A stretch of DNA of 58,869 bases. Origin: Gelidibacter gilvus (GTDB lineage: Bacteria; Bacteroidota; Bacteroidia; Flavobacteriales; Flavobacteriaceae). The notes under the pieces were generated by a model. It ran no database searches, had not been told where the DNA came from, and was given only the letters and a program-made list of their open reading frames with translations. The position numbers were made by a program, and so were the translations under genes. Numbering within the stretch: the first letter of the stretch is position 1; every line of letters starts with the position of its first letter. Below, piece after piece: positions 8,101 to 16,701 of this stretch. The stretch covers positions 1 to 58,869 of the forward strand of contig NZ_SDDZ01000020.1 in assembly GCF_004115975.1 (NCBI RefSeq), in the 5' to 3' direction.

Positions 8101-9129
8101 TTAATAATCTTCATTCTTGCCAGAAAGCAGACTAGCTACAATTTTAGTGCTCGGGAATTGCTCGAGAATAATTTTCAAGAAAACGGTAATTGGAATAGAC
8201 ATAATCATCCCTGCTATTCCCCAGATATAGCCCCAGAACATAAGCATGACCAGAACAGCTATAATATTGATGGAAAAAGATTTCCCCATAAAAATAGGTT
8301 CTAAAATCGATCCAAAAATAATCTGGACCATGGATATTGACAAAATAAAGAAGAACAATGTGCTGGAGGGATCTAACTCAACAAAGGCAAAAATAGACAA
8401 ACTGATCACTGAAATAAACGATCCGATCATTTGCACAAAGTTGATTACAAAAGCAAAAAGACCCCAGAAAATGGGAAAGCTCACATCAAAAAACAAACAG
8501 GCGAGACCTGTAAAGATTCCCGTTCCCAAACTCACCAAAAACTTTACCTTGATGAAAGTGATCAAATTATTTTCAATTTTAAGGAAGGTTTTGATCGCGG
8601 TATGTTTCCTCTTCAATAAAGTGACATGTAATAGTTTTTGGACATTGATGGATTCTGCCAACCAAAGCACCGTAAAGAAGGCTGTTGTTAAGGCCATACT
8701 GATAAAACTTCCCAAGAATCCAACCACAGATCCAATGTTTTTAGTCTCGGCCAATTGAGCCATAATACTGCCGTTCTTTCCAAGCTCCGCTCCAAAAAAA
8801 GACTCCAACGAATGTTTTAAGTCTCTGATTTTGCTGTTAGCTTCAGAGAAAAAAGTACTTTCAGATGATAAAATCTGTTTACTGGATAGATGGATCAATT
8901 CTGCCGTAATTCCCAGACCCATTAAGATAAGAAGGATCACGATGAAAATACTGAGATATTTTGGAACGCCCTTTTTTCCCAACCAACGCATCAGCGGCAA
9001 AAACAAGAGCGCTATAAACATGGAAAAAACCAATGGAATGAAGATAAACGATAAGATCTTCAACAAGTAAAAAACAAGTGGCACAACAATCACAAGCAAT
9101 AATAAATTTGTTGTACGTCTTTTATCCAT
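8101..9129 (-). CDS. AI-2E family transporter (PerM-like permease)
   Basis: This inner-membrane protein of 342 residues has about eight hydrophobic segments in the family's layout: three near the N-terminus (8-90), a soluble helical region (95-140) and a C-terminal bundle. The conserved C-terminal region is present (MFWGYIWGIAGMIMSIPITVFLKIILEQF). Family members have been linked to autoinducer-2 export, Na+/H+ antiport and salt tolerance, so the substrate here is not known. It stands 72 bases after dnaB on the same strand, but no clear link to replication follows from that. Confidence 0.88.
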   Translation of the reverse strand: MDKRRTTNLLLLVIVVPLVFYLLKILSFIFIPLVFSMFIALLFLPLMRWLGKKGVPKYLSIFIVILLILMGLGITAELIHLSSKQILSSESTFFSEANSKIRDLKHSLESFFGAELGKNGSIMAQLAETKNIGSVVGFLGSFISMALTTAFFTVLWLAESINVQKLLHVTLLKRKHTAIKTFLKIENNLITFIKVKFLVSLGTGIFTGLACLFFDVSFPIFWGLFAFVINFVQMIGSFISVISLSIFAFVELDPSSTLFFFILSISMVQIIFGSILEPIFMGKSFSINIIAVLVMLMFWGYIWGIAGMIMSIPITVFLKIILEQFPSTKIVASLLSGKNEDY

Positions 9130-9201
9130 GGGTATATTCTAATTAACAGCTTGTAAAGATAATCTTAAACTGTATAAGAAATTAAAGAAAAAATTAAGAT
9201 T

Positions 9202-10749
9202 TTAGAATGGCACATCATTATCGTCATCGTCATCCATTGAAGGCGGATCAAAAGCATCTGATGCCGACGGGAAGTTACTGGAATTAAACGAATTATCATT
9301 GGCGGCAGCATTCATTTTAGAATGGAATTCGCCAAAAGGAGTATCAAAATCATCAAGATTATCAAACTTACCAAGATTTCCGATAAATTTCAATCGGATA
9401 TTCTCCAAGCCCCCATTTCTGTGTTTGGCGATAATAAATTCAGCTTGGCCTTCTGTTGGAGAGCGTTCTTCATCATCCCACTCGTCAATTTTATAGTATT
9501 CCGGTCTGTAGATGAACGATACAATATCGGCATCCTGCTCGATCGCACCAGATTCACGCAAATCCGACAGCAATGGTCTTTTACTTCCACCACGGGTTTC
9601 TACCGCACGGGACAATTGCGATAAGGCAATTACCGGAATGCTCAATTCTTTTGCCAAAGCCTTAAGGTTACGGGAAATCGTAGAAATTTCCTGTTCCCTG
9701 TTGCCTCCTTTCTGGCTTCCACCAGCAGTCATCAATTGCAAATAATCCACAATGATCATTTTAATGCCGTATTGAGACGCGAGACGACGTGCTTTCGCAC
9801 GTAAATCGAAAATAGAAAGTGATGGGGTATCGTCAATAAACAAAGGCGCTTTCTCTAAAGCCTTTACTTTGACGTTTAATTGTTCCCATTCGTGTTTCTC
9901 AAGTTTTCCGGTTCGTAATTTCTCTGAAGACAAGCCTGTTTCACTAGAAATCAAACGTGTGATCAATTGTACGGAAGCCATCTCTAACGAGAAAAACGCT
10001 ACCGGGATGTTATGTTCGACCGCAATATTTCGAGCCATAGACAAGGTCAAGGCTGTTTTACCCATCCCAGGACGAGCCGCCACAATGATCAAGTCACTTT
10101 CTTGCCATCCTGAGGTCAATTTATCCAACTTATCAAAGCCTGACGGAATGCCGCTTAAGCCTTCTTTATTGGAGATGTCCTCAATTTTCTTTTTCGCTTG
10201 AATCACCAAACTTTGGGCAGTTTCCGTAGATTTCTTGATATTACCTTGGGTCACTTCATAAAGTTTGGCCTCCGCTTGATCTAATAAATCAAAAACATCT
10301 TTGGTTTCATCGTAGGCATCTTCAATAATCTCATTTGAAATCTTGATCAAACTACGCTGAATGAATTTCTGGAGAATAATACGCGCATGAAACTCGATAT
10401 GCGCCGAAGAAGACACCCGTTGGGTCAAAGAAATCAGGTAAAAATCGCCACCCACCAAATCAAGCTTTGCATCTTTTTTGAGTTGACTGGAAACGGTTAA
10501 TAAATCGATTGGTTCACTGTTTTCAAATAATTTGAAAATGGCCTCAAATATGTGTTTATGGGCGTCTTTATAGAACGCATCGGGACTTAAAATATCGATA
10601 ACTTCATCAACCCCTTTTTTGTCAATCATCATTGCCCCGAGAACAACCTCTTCTAAATCAAGAGCTTGTGGTGGAATTTTTCCTTTTTCTAAGCTAATAA
10701 TCGTGCTTTTGTCCACCTTATAGCCTTGTATTTGATTTGGTTGTTTCAT
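9202..10749 (-). CDS. dnaB: Replicative DNA helicase DnaB
   Basis: This hexameric 5'-3' helicase unwinds DNA at the fork and loads primase. Of its 515 residues, the N-terminal helical domain covers about 28-130 and the RecA-like motor about 200-480. Motifs seen: Walker A ARPGMGKTALTLS (about 231-243), Walker B MIIVDYLQLM, the LSQLSRAVETR segment and the arginine finger region SDLRESGAIEQDADIVSFIYR. The C-terminus is a long acidic tail (ending SMDDDDDNDVPF) of the kind that binds partners. There is no intein. The accA terminator lies between it and the upstream gene, so it probably has its own promoter in 10750-10860, which I could not identify. Confidence 0.97.
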   Translation of the reverse strand: MKQPNQIQGYKVDKSTIISLEKGKIPPQALDLEEVVLGAMMIDKKGVDEVIDILSPDAFYKDAHKHIFEAIFKLFENSEPIDLLTVSSQLKKDAKLDLVGGDFYLISLTQRVSSSAHIEFHARIILQKFIQRSLIKISNEIIEDAYDETKDVFDLLDQAEAKLYEVTQGNIKKSTETAQSLVIQAKKKIEDISNKEGLSGIPSGFDKLDKLTSGWQESDLIIVAARPGMGKTALTLSMARNIAVEHNIPVAFFSLEMASVQLITRLISSETGLSSEKLRTGKLEKHEWEQLNVKVKALEKAPLFIDDTPSLSIFDLRAKARRLASQYGIKMIIVDYLQLMTAGGSQKGGNREQEISTISRNLKALAKELSIPVIALSQLSRAVETRGGSKRPLLSDLRESGAIEQDADIVSFIYRPEYYKIDEWDDEERSPTEGQAEFIIAKHRNGGLENIRLKFIGNLGKFDNLDDFDTPFGEFHSKMNAAANDNSFNSSNFPSASDAFDPPSMDDDDDNDVPF

Positions 10750-10861
10750 GAATGCGAAAATAAATAAATTGTAAGGAAAGTAGCCATTTTATAGCTCCTC
10801 AATCTTAACAGGTCATCAACAATCTAACTGTTGATAACTTCATAATATTGTTAATAAGGCC

Positions 10862-10892
10862 AAAAAAAACCGAAGCCATTAACTTCAGTTTT
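10862..10892 (-). terminator. Terminator after accA
   Basis: On the minus strand ACTGAAG and CTTCGGT (plus 10883-10889 and 10869-10875) form a stem with a short loop, followed by seven T. It separates accA from dnaB. Confidence 0.8.
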
Positions 10893-10916
10893 GAGTTTTG
10901 TTAATGTATTAGGGGA

Positions 10917-11870
10917 TTATGATTTATAAACCCCCATATCAGCATATTTATCCATACGCTTTTGTACCAATTCTTTTGGTGATAAGTTTTTGAGTTCGCC
11001 GTAAGATTTTTCGATTGCCTTTTTAACTGCTAAAAAAGCTTCCTCACGGTTGGTGTGTGCGCCACCAAGTGGTTCTTTGATAATATCATCCACCAATTTC
11101 ATTTTTTTCATATCGGGAGCCGTAAGTTTTAATGCTTCAGCAGCCTGTTCCTTATATTCCCAACTGCGCCATAGAATAGACGAGCAAGATTCTGGAGAAA
11201 TAACGGAATACCAGGTGTTTTCCATCATCAGTACACGATCTCCAACACCAATTCCCAAAGCACCACCAGAGGCACCTTCACCAATAATCACACAGATAAT
11301 TGGCACTTTTAAACGGGTCATTTCTAGGATATTTCTTGCAATGGCCTCGCCTTGGCCGCGTTCTTCAGCTTCCAATCCAGGATAGGCACCTGGGGTGTCA
11401 ATTAAAGTGACCACAGGCAAATTGAACTTCTCAGCAGATTTCATCAATCGCAAGGCTTTGCGATAGCCTTCAGGGTTTGACATCCCAAAGTTACGATACT
11501 GTCTGGTTTTGGTATTGTAACCTTTTTGCTGCCCAATAAACATATAGGACTGATTGCCAATTTTACCCAATCCACCAATCATGGCTTTATCATCTTTCAC
11601 ATTTCTATCGCCGTGCAATTCCAAAAAAGTATCGCCGCACAAGGCTCTGATATGATCTAAAGTATAAGGTCTATTTGGATGGCGCGATAACTGAACACGT
11701 TGCCATGCGGTTAGATTTTTATAGATGTCTTTCTTTGTAGCCAGGAGCTTCTTCTCAATTTGTTCACAAGTTTGGGTCACGTCAACATCACTTTCTTCAC
11801 CAATCACTCGGCATTTTGACAATTGATCCTCTAGTTCTTTTATGGGAAGCTCAAATTCTAAATACTCCAT
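10917..11870 (-). CDS. accA: Acetyl-CoA carboxylase carboxyltransferase subunit alpha
   Basis: AccA with AccD moves the carboxyl group from carboxybiotin to acetyl-CoA to make malonyl-CoA, the first step of fatty-acid synthesis. At 317 residues it has the usual length. It shows the coiled N-terminus ([19 protein letters not shown]), the [11 protein letters not shown] segment, the crotonase-fold core ([20 protein letters not shown]) and the glycine-rich [15 protein letters not shown] oxyanion region. A possible -7 box TAGGTTTG (plus 11903-11910) lies 33 bases upstream but has no good -33 partner. A stop-to-start gap of about 140 bases with an inverted repeat separates it from the EamA gene. 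Confidence 0.97.
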   Translation of the reverse strand: MEYLEFELPIKELEDQLSKCRVIGEESDVDVTQTCEQIEKKLLATKKDIYKNLTAWQRVQLSRHPNRPYTLDHIRALCGDTFLELHGDRNVKDDKAMIGGLGKIGNQSYMFIGQQKGYNTKTRQYRNFGMSNPEGYRKALRLMKSAEKFNLPVVTLIDTPGAYPGLEAEERGQGEAIARNILEMTRLKVPIICVIIGEGASGGALGIGVGDRVLMMENTWYSVISPESCSSILWRSWEYKEQAAEALKLTAPDMKKMKLVDDIIKEPLGGAHTNREEAFLAVKKAIEKSYGELKNLSPKELVQKRMDKYADMGVYKS

Positions 11871-11908
11871 AGAAATTTAAGTTTTAATTATTAGTTAGCC
11901 TACAAACC

Positions 11909-11957
11909 TACGTATTTTTTTCCGTTAAGATAAAACTACAATATGAAAAAATACGTA
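11909..11957. promoter_or_regulatory. 12-bp inverted repeat upstream of accA
   Basis: TACGTATTTTTT (11909-11920) and AAAAAATACGTA (11946-11957) are perfect inverted copies 25 bases apart. The left arm overlaps the candidate accA -7 box. It could be a weak terminator for the EamA gene or an operator for a regulator of fatty-acid synthesis; its A/T-rich arms make either call uncertain. Confidence 0.4.
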
Positions 11958-12008
11958 TTTATTGGAAGGCAATACAAAGGTACGGATAATCAAAGTAACT
12001 CTTAAGAA

Positions 12009-12923
12009 TTAATCGACTTTGTATGCCTTTCGTTTTTTTGCCCGATGCGATATCACATTCTTGAATACGGCATCCAGCACCACTGATAGCAAGACTAAAA
12101 TAGCACCATAATAAAACTGAGGGCCCATTTTTTCCGTTTCAGGAAATAATAGTATTGCCAAAGTAATCCCATAAACAGGTTCTAAATTATATGAAAGTAC
12201 CACGGTGTATGGACTGATAAACCGCATAACTTTAACGATTCCAATAAACGCATAAGCCGTACAAATAGAAGCCAAAATAAAAAGGAAGATCCAGTCGGCA
12301 GCAGAAAGCGTGAAAAACTCAGCGTCAAATCCGCCTTTAAAAATCAGGATAAATAGCGTCAAGAACGCCACCCCACTAATAAACTCATAAAACGAAATGA
12401 CAGTTGCAGAATGTGTCTTTATAAAAGTACCATTGATCACTGCAAAAAGGCTGGACAGAAGTGCAGAAACCACTCCAAGAATGATTCCATTGATATATCT
12501 TAACTCGCCATGCGTGATGAGAAACACACCGATTACTACAATAATACCAAAGAGAATTTCATACCAGATAATCCGCCGTTTATAAAACAGGGGTTCAATA
12601 AAAGAAGCGAAAAAAGCGCCTGTAGAAAACATGGCGAGGGTGATTGAGATATTGGATTGCTTAATGGCTTCAAAGAAGGTGATCCAATGCAAGGCGATGA
12701 TGACACCGGCCGCAAAAAATTTCAGCATGGTGCGTTTATCAACCTTTATTTTCAATTTAATGAACCTGATATAACAAAACATCAGCAATCCGGCCATTAG
12801 CATACGATACCAAACTAATGGGATGGAGCCAATGGTAATTACCTGTCCTAAAATAGCAGTGAAGCCAGCAATAAAAACTAAAAAATGAAGGTGGAGATAA
12901 TTCTTGAGCTTATCGTTTTGCAT
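12009..12923 (-). CDS. EamA/DMT family permease
   Basis: This inner-membrane protein of 304 residues has ten hydrophobic segments in two five-helix halves, the EamA layout. The end of the first half (NISITLAMFSTGAFFASFIEPL) and of the second (VKVMRFISPYTVVLSYNLEPVYG) show the family's repeated loop. Substrates of such drug/metabolite transporters range from amino acids to nucleosides, and nothing here decides. Its start overlaps the end of the LptF/G gene by 14 bases, so the two are translated from one mRNA. Confidence 0.9.
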   Translation of the reverse strand: MQNDKLKNYLHLHFLVFIAGFTAILGQVITIGSIPLVWYRMLMAGLLMFCYIRFIKLKIKVDKRTMLKFFAAGVIIALHWITFFEAIKQSNISITLAMFSTGAFFASFIEPLFYKRRIIWYEILFGIIVVIGVFLITHGELRYINGIILGVVSALLSSLFAVINGTFIKTHSATVISFYEFISGVAFLTLFILIFKGGFDAEFFTLSAADWIFLFILASICTAYAFIGIVKVMRFISPYTVVLSYNLEPVYGITLAILLFPETEKMGPQFYYGAILVLLSVVLDAVFKNVISHRAKKRKAYKVD

Positions 12924-13986
12924 TATAGAGGAGAATGATCGCTAAAATACCGAAAACTACATTTGGAAGCCATGCGGCTATTAATGGGGAAAAGTCAGAT
13001 TGTTCGGCCAATACACCAAAAACCTTATCAAAAAACACATACACCATGGCTGTTGTAATACCAAATGCCAAGTTAACGCCCATCCCTCCCCTTCTTTTTA
13101 TTGAAGAAACCGAAACGGCTATTATGGTCAGAATAAAAACGGCTACCGGCAAACTCCATTTTTTATATTTCACGATTTCATAACGGCCAATATTTGAAGA
13201 GCCCCTAGCTTTTTCTTTGTTTATAAAATCGACCAATTCCGTATAGGGTTTTGTTTCTGCAATGTAATTGACAGGCATTAAATCTTCCAAATCAAAAGGA
13301 AGAACGGTATCAAGCCTTCGTTGTGTTTCAATGATATCGCCATTATCCGTTATGGTACGCTTGAAATAGTTGAATAATTTATAGGTACTATCTACTTCAG
13401 AATAAACAATGGAATTGGCAAAAATCTTATATTTCATTTCGCCATTCTCAATATGCTCCAAAGTAAAATTAAAGCCCATCTTTTTGACCTTATCAAAACT
13501 ACTGACATAAATAAAATCAGTATCGTTGATCTGCCGGAAAATATTTTGCCCCGGATCTTGATGCCTACCACTTTTCAGATATTTATAAGAAAACTCGTTG
13601 AAACCCTGACTTGCGATAGGTGCCAAGTAAAACCCTAAGATCATAGCAAAGATAGAAATGATGGTGGCGCCAATGATATAAGGTCTAAGAAAGCGAGAAA
13701 AGGATACTCCTGAACTTAAAAAAGCCACAATCTCAGTGTTATTGGCCAGTTTGGAGGTGAACCATATAACCGAAAGGAATAAAAATATCGGAAACAATAA
13801 ATTGGCAAAGTAAATCGTAAAATTGAGATAGTATAAGGCCACTTCCCAAAATGGCACTTTATTCTCTAGGATCTTACCGATTTTCTCCGCGAGATTGACC
13901 GTAATCCCAATAGGAATAAACAGCAACAACATCATCAAGAAAGTGAGGAGATAGCGTTTTAATATGTACCAATCTAGGATTTTCAA
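12910..13986 (-). CDS. LptF/LptG family lipopolysaccharide export permease
   Basis: This inner-membrane part of the LptB2FG exporter draws LPS from the membrane toward the periplasmic bridge. It has 358 residues with the family's six helices: three near the N-terminus (about 10-30, 50-75, 100-122), a periplasmic beta-jellyroll domain (about 130-260) and three at the C-terminus (about 278-358). The opening MKILDWYILKRYLLTF is typical. Whether it is the F or G partner cannot be decided; Bacteroidota often carry the two genes apart. It lies downstream of tgt across a 186-base gap. Confidence 0.9.
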   Translation of the reverse strand: MKILDWYILKRYLLTFLMMLLLFIPIGITVNLAEKIGKILENKVPFWEVALYYLNFTIYFANLLFPIFLFLSVIWFTSKLANNTEIVAFLSSGVSFSRFLRPYIIGATIISIFAMILGFYLAPIASQGFNEFSYKYLKSGRHQDPGQNIFRQINDTDFIYVSSFDKVKKMGFNFTLEHIENGEMKYKIFANSIVYSEVDSTYKLFNYFKRTITDNGDIIETQRRLDTVLPFDLEDLMPVNYIAETKPYTELVDFINKEKARGSSNIGRYEIVKYKKWSLPVAVFILTIIAVSVSSIKRRGGMGVNLAFGITTAMVYVFFDKVFGVLAEQSDFSPLIAAWLPNVVFGILAIILLYNAKR

Positions 13987-14127
13987 AGTCTGCGGACTAT
14001 TGGTTATTATTTATTTTATATTCTTATTATTGAACTGCTCACTTCAAACTTCCATCTTCTAGCTTCCAGCTTTTTATTGTTTATTCTTTATTCCTAAAGA
14101 CAATTTTTTAAGTGTTAAATTGTTAAC

Positions 14128-14162
14128 CCTGCCTGCCCGTCCGGAGCTTTGGCGAAGGCGGG
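14128..14162. repeat. GC-rich dispersed repeat fragment
   Basis: A GC-rich stretch beginning CCTGCCTGCCCGTCC and ending GGCGAAGGCGGG stands in AT-rich surroundings just beyond tgt. It is like the GC-rich sequence at 17890-17925 and looks like one of the small intergenic repeats common in flavobacteria. The 140 bases to its right on the LptF/G side are AT-rich and hold nothing else I recognise. Confidence 0.5.
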
Positions 14163-14172
14163 AACACTGAAC

Positions 14173-15303
14173 TTACAACCGCTTATCCATCTGTTTCACC
14201 ATCATATCTTTCCAGGTTCTAAAATCTCCTGCTAAGATATGTTTTCTAGCTTCCCTGACCAACCACATATAAAATCCGAGGTTATGAATCGTAGCAATCT
14301 GCATGGCCAAGCGTTCATTGACAGAAAACAAATGACGTAAATACGCTTTTGAATATTCTGTATCTACATAGGTCATGGCCATTTCATCCAAAGGAGAAAA
14401 ATCATCTTCCCATTTTTTATTTTTGATATTGATGGAACCATGTGCCGTAAACAGCATCCCGTTTCTGGCATTTCGAGTTGGCATGACACAGTCAAACATA
14501 TCCACACCTAACGCAATATTTTCAAGAATATTGATTGGCGTACCTACACCCATTAAATAGCGCGGTTTATCTTCTGGAAGGATCTCACAAACCACTTCTG
14601 TCATGGCATACATTTCGTCTGCAGGCTCCCCTACTGACAGTCCGCCAATGGCGTTCCCTACGGCACCGGCATTTGCAATATACTCAGCAGATTGCGCGCG
14701 TAAATCTTTATAGGTGCTGCCTTGAACAATTGGAAAAAAGCTTTGCTCATAGCCATATTTGAATGGGAGTTTTTCCAAATGGTTGATACATCTGTCCAAC
14801 CAACGGTGGGTCATGTGCATGGACCTTTTGGCATAATTATAATCACATGGATACGGCGTACATTCGTCGAATGCCATAATTATGTCCGCACCGATAATAC
14901 GTTGGATTTCCATGACATTTTCTGGCGTAAACGTATGGTAACTGCCATCAATATGCGATTTAAACTTGACGCCTTCTTCTTTGATTTTCCGATTAGCAGA
15001 AAGCGAATAGACTTGATAGCCACCGGAATCCGTCAAAATATTACGGTCCCAATTCATGAATTTGTGCAAGCCTCCAGCTTGTTCCAAAATTCTTGTTTGT
15101 GGACGTAAATAAAGATGATAGGTATTACCTAAGATGACATCTGCATTGATATCATTTTTAAGTTCTCTTTGGTGGACGCCCTTGACGGAACCTACCGTAC
15201 CTACTGGCATAAAAATAGGTGTTTCAATAACACCATGGTCTGTAGTAAGTTTTCCTGCCCTCGCCTTACTTTGAGGGTCTTTTCCTTTTAATTCAAATTT
15301 CAT
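14173..15303 (-). CDS. tgt: tRNA-guanine transglycosylase lacking zinc cysteines
   Basis: Tgt swaps guanine-34 for preQ1 in tRNAs with GUN anticodons. The 376-residue product starts at Met (MKFELKGKDPQSKAR); a TTG three codons earlier is less likely. The TIM-barrel active site is intact: TDSGGYQVYSL (first Asp), GGLSVGEP, and the nucleophile Asp in FDCVMPTRNARNG. The usual CxCxxC zinc site before YSRAYL is replaced: the segment reads LDEMAMTYVDTEYSKAYLRH, with Ala, Thr and Asp where the E. coli enzyme has Cys. The downstream His (TIHNLGFY) remains. I think this is shared by Bacteroidota relatives, but that is from memory. Confidence 0.95.
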   Translation of the reverse strand: MKFELKGKDPQSKARAGKLTTDHGVIETPIFMPVGTVGSVKGVHQRELKNDINADVILGNTYHLYLRPQTRILEQAGGLHKFMNWDRNILTDSGGYQVYSLSANRKIKEEGVKFKSHIDGSYHTFTPENVMEIQRIIGADIIMAFDECTPYPCDYNYAKRSMHMTHRWLDRCINHLEKLPFKYGYEQSFFPIVQGSTYKDLRAQSAEYIANAGAVGNAIGGLSVGEPADEMYAMTEVVCEILPEDKPRYLMGVGTPINILENIALGVDMFDCVMPTRNARNGMLFTAHGSINIKNKKWEDDFSPLDEMAMTYVDTEYSKAYLRHLFSVNERLAMQIATIHNLGFYMWLVREARKHILAGDFRTWKDMMVKQMDKRL

Positions 15304-15312
15304 ACGTGGCAA

Positions 15313-15639
15313 ACCTACATCTTTTTTAATTCAAATTGATAATTATCAAGTTGAAGCAAGATGATATTAAATTTTAAAAATTGTAATCATTAGCCTCGGT
15401 CGATCCCTTGAGGCATCATATCTAAGCCCTTAAAAACGGGAATAGTTGGCAAAGATAAACAATGCTGCAATTAAGTTAAGAACCTCTTAAGAAAACTTTA
15501 AAAAATCTGTTAAAGATGGACTATTTATTTTCTGTTGATTATTTTTCAAAACCAACCTGGTCTCAGAAACACTTCAAAAATCAGATTTGTAATTGTTAGC
15601 AAAACAGCAACATTCGTTAATAAGTGCACGAATTTGAAC
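15313..15639. other. Divergent gap between tgt and transketolase
   Basis: The two genes point away from each other. A minus-strand TATCTTTG (plus 15451-15458) could be a tgt -7 box but has no convincing -33 partner. A small GCCTC/GAGGC hairpin lies near 15394-15414. Nothing else is recognised. Confidence 0.5.
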
Positions 15640-15670
15640 TTTGTTTCGGGGGTTTAAAACGCTACTTTTG
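15640..15670 (+). promoter_or_regulatory. Promoter of the split transketolase operon
   Basis: TTTG (15640-15643), exactly 19 bases, and TACTTTTG (15663-15670) form a textbook Bacteroidota promoter. Transcription should begin near 15675, which rules out the open-frame start at 15641 and sets the ATG at 15695. Confidence 0.85.
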
Positions 15671-15694
15671 CACGGTAAAACTAACTTTTATAAA

Positions 15695-16540
15695 ATGTCA
15701 AACACACAACAATTAGAAGATTTAACAACACAAGTACGTAGAGATATTCTCCGTATGGTACACAAGGTGAATTCTGGACATCCAGGAGGCTCTTTGGGAT
15801 GCGCAGAATTTTTTGTAGCGCTCTATAAAGAGATCATGGACAGAAAGGACACTTTTGATATGGACGGTATAGGCGAAGACTTATTCTTTCTTTCAAACGG
15901 CCACATCTCTCCTGTATTTTACAGCGTATTGGCAAGAACGGGCTATTTTCCGGTAGAGGAACTGAACACGTTCAGATTAATTGATTCCCGTTTACAAGGA
16001 CACCCAACTACGCATGAGGGCCTACCTGGTATTCGTGTGGCTTCAGGTTCTTTAGGCCAAGGCATGTCTGTGGCCATCGGTGCTGCACAAGCGAAGAAAC
16101 TGAACAACGATACGCATTTGATCTACAGTTTGCACGGTGACGGTGAACTTCAGGAAGGTCAAAACTGGGAAGCGATCATGTATGCCTCAGGAAACAATGT
16201 AGACAACTTAATCTCAACCATTGATCTTAACGGACAGCAGATTGACGGAGCAACGGATGACGTATTGCCAATGGGCAGTATTAAAGATAAATTTGAAGCC
16301 TTTGGATGGACTGTTGTAGAAATCAACCAAGGCAACAATATAGAAGCGATTTTAGAAGGAATGGCGGTTGCCAAATCAAAAACAGGAAAAGGAAAACCTG
16401 TATGTGTTCTTTTAAAAACGGTCATGGGCAACGGTGTTGACTTTATGATGCACACACATGCTTGGCATGGAAAAGCACCAAACGATGAGCAATTGGCTAT
16501 CGGATTGGAACAGAATGCGGAGACTTTGGGGGATTATTAA
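15695..16540 (+). CDS. Transketolase, N-terminal (thiamine diphosphate) subunit
   Basis: It is the first half of a two-gene transketolase, which moves two-carbon units between sugar phosphates in the pentose phosphate pathway. The 281 residues cover the thiamine-diphosphate-binding domain: HKVNSGHPGGSLGCAEF (about 24-40), GSLGQGMSVAIGAA (about 117-130), the metal-binding GDGELQEGQNWEA (about 148-160) and HAWHGKAP near the C-terminus. The start follows from the promoter at 15640-15670. The C-terminal subunit begins 161 bases after the stop. Split transketolases are common in Bacteroidota and archaea, so this is not a broken gene. Confidence 0.95.
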   Translation: MSNTQQLEDLTTQVRRDILRMVHKVNSGHPGGSLGCAEFFVALYKEIMDRKDTFDMDGIGEDLFFLSNGHISPVFYSVLARTGYFPVEELNTFRLIDSRLQGHPTTHEGLPGIRVASGSLGQGMSVAIGAAQAKKLNNDTHLIYSLHGDGELQEGQNWEAIMYASGNNVDNLISTIDLNGQQIDGATDDVLPMGSIKDKFEAFGWTVVEINQGNNIEAILEGMAVAKSKTGKGKPVCVLLKTVMGNGVDFMMHTHAWHGKAPNDEQLAIGLEQNAETLGDY

Positions 16541-16701
16541 AAAGTCGTCAGCCGGCAGTTTACAGTTGGCAGCAAATCAAATGATTGACAATTTAATATC
16601 ACCTATAAAAATCCCTTTCGACTGTGCTCAGCACAAAACGGAAAGGACTATTAAAAATCAAAGAATTAATTAAACAGATACCCACTTTCGTGGGCATTAC
16701 T
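16541..16701. other. Spacer between the transketolase halves
   Basis: The 161-base spacer is unusually long for two subunits of one enzyme. It holds repeat-like sequence (CAGCCGGCAGTTTACAGTTGG at its start) and a small hairpin CCCAC-TTTC-GTGGG (16681-16694) seven bases before the second start codon. The hairpin could affect translation of the second subunit. Confidence 0.5.

Noticed and set aside
15641-15694. Upstream start of the transketolase N-terminal subunit
   Set aside because: The start lies within the promoter, before the predicted transcription start; ATG 15695 fits the family.
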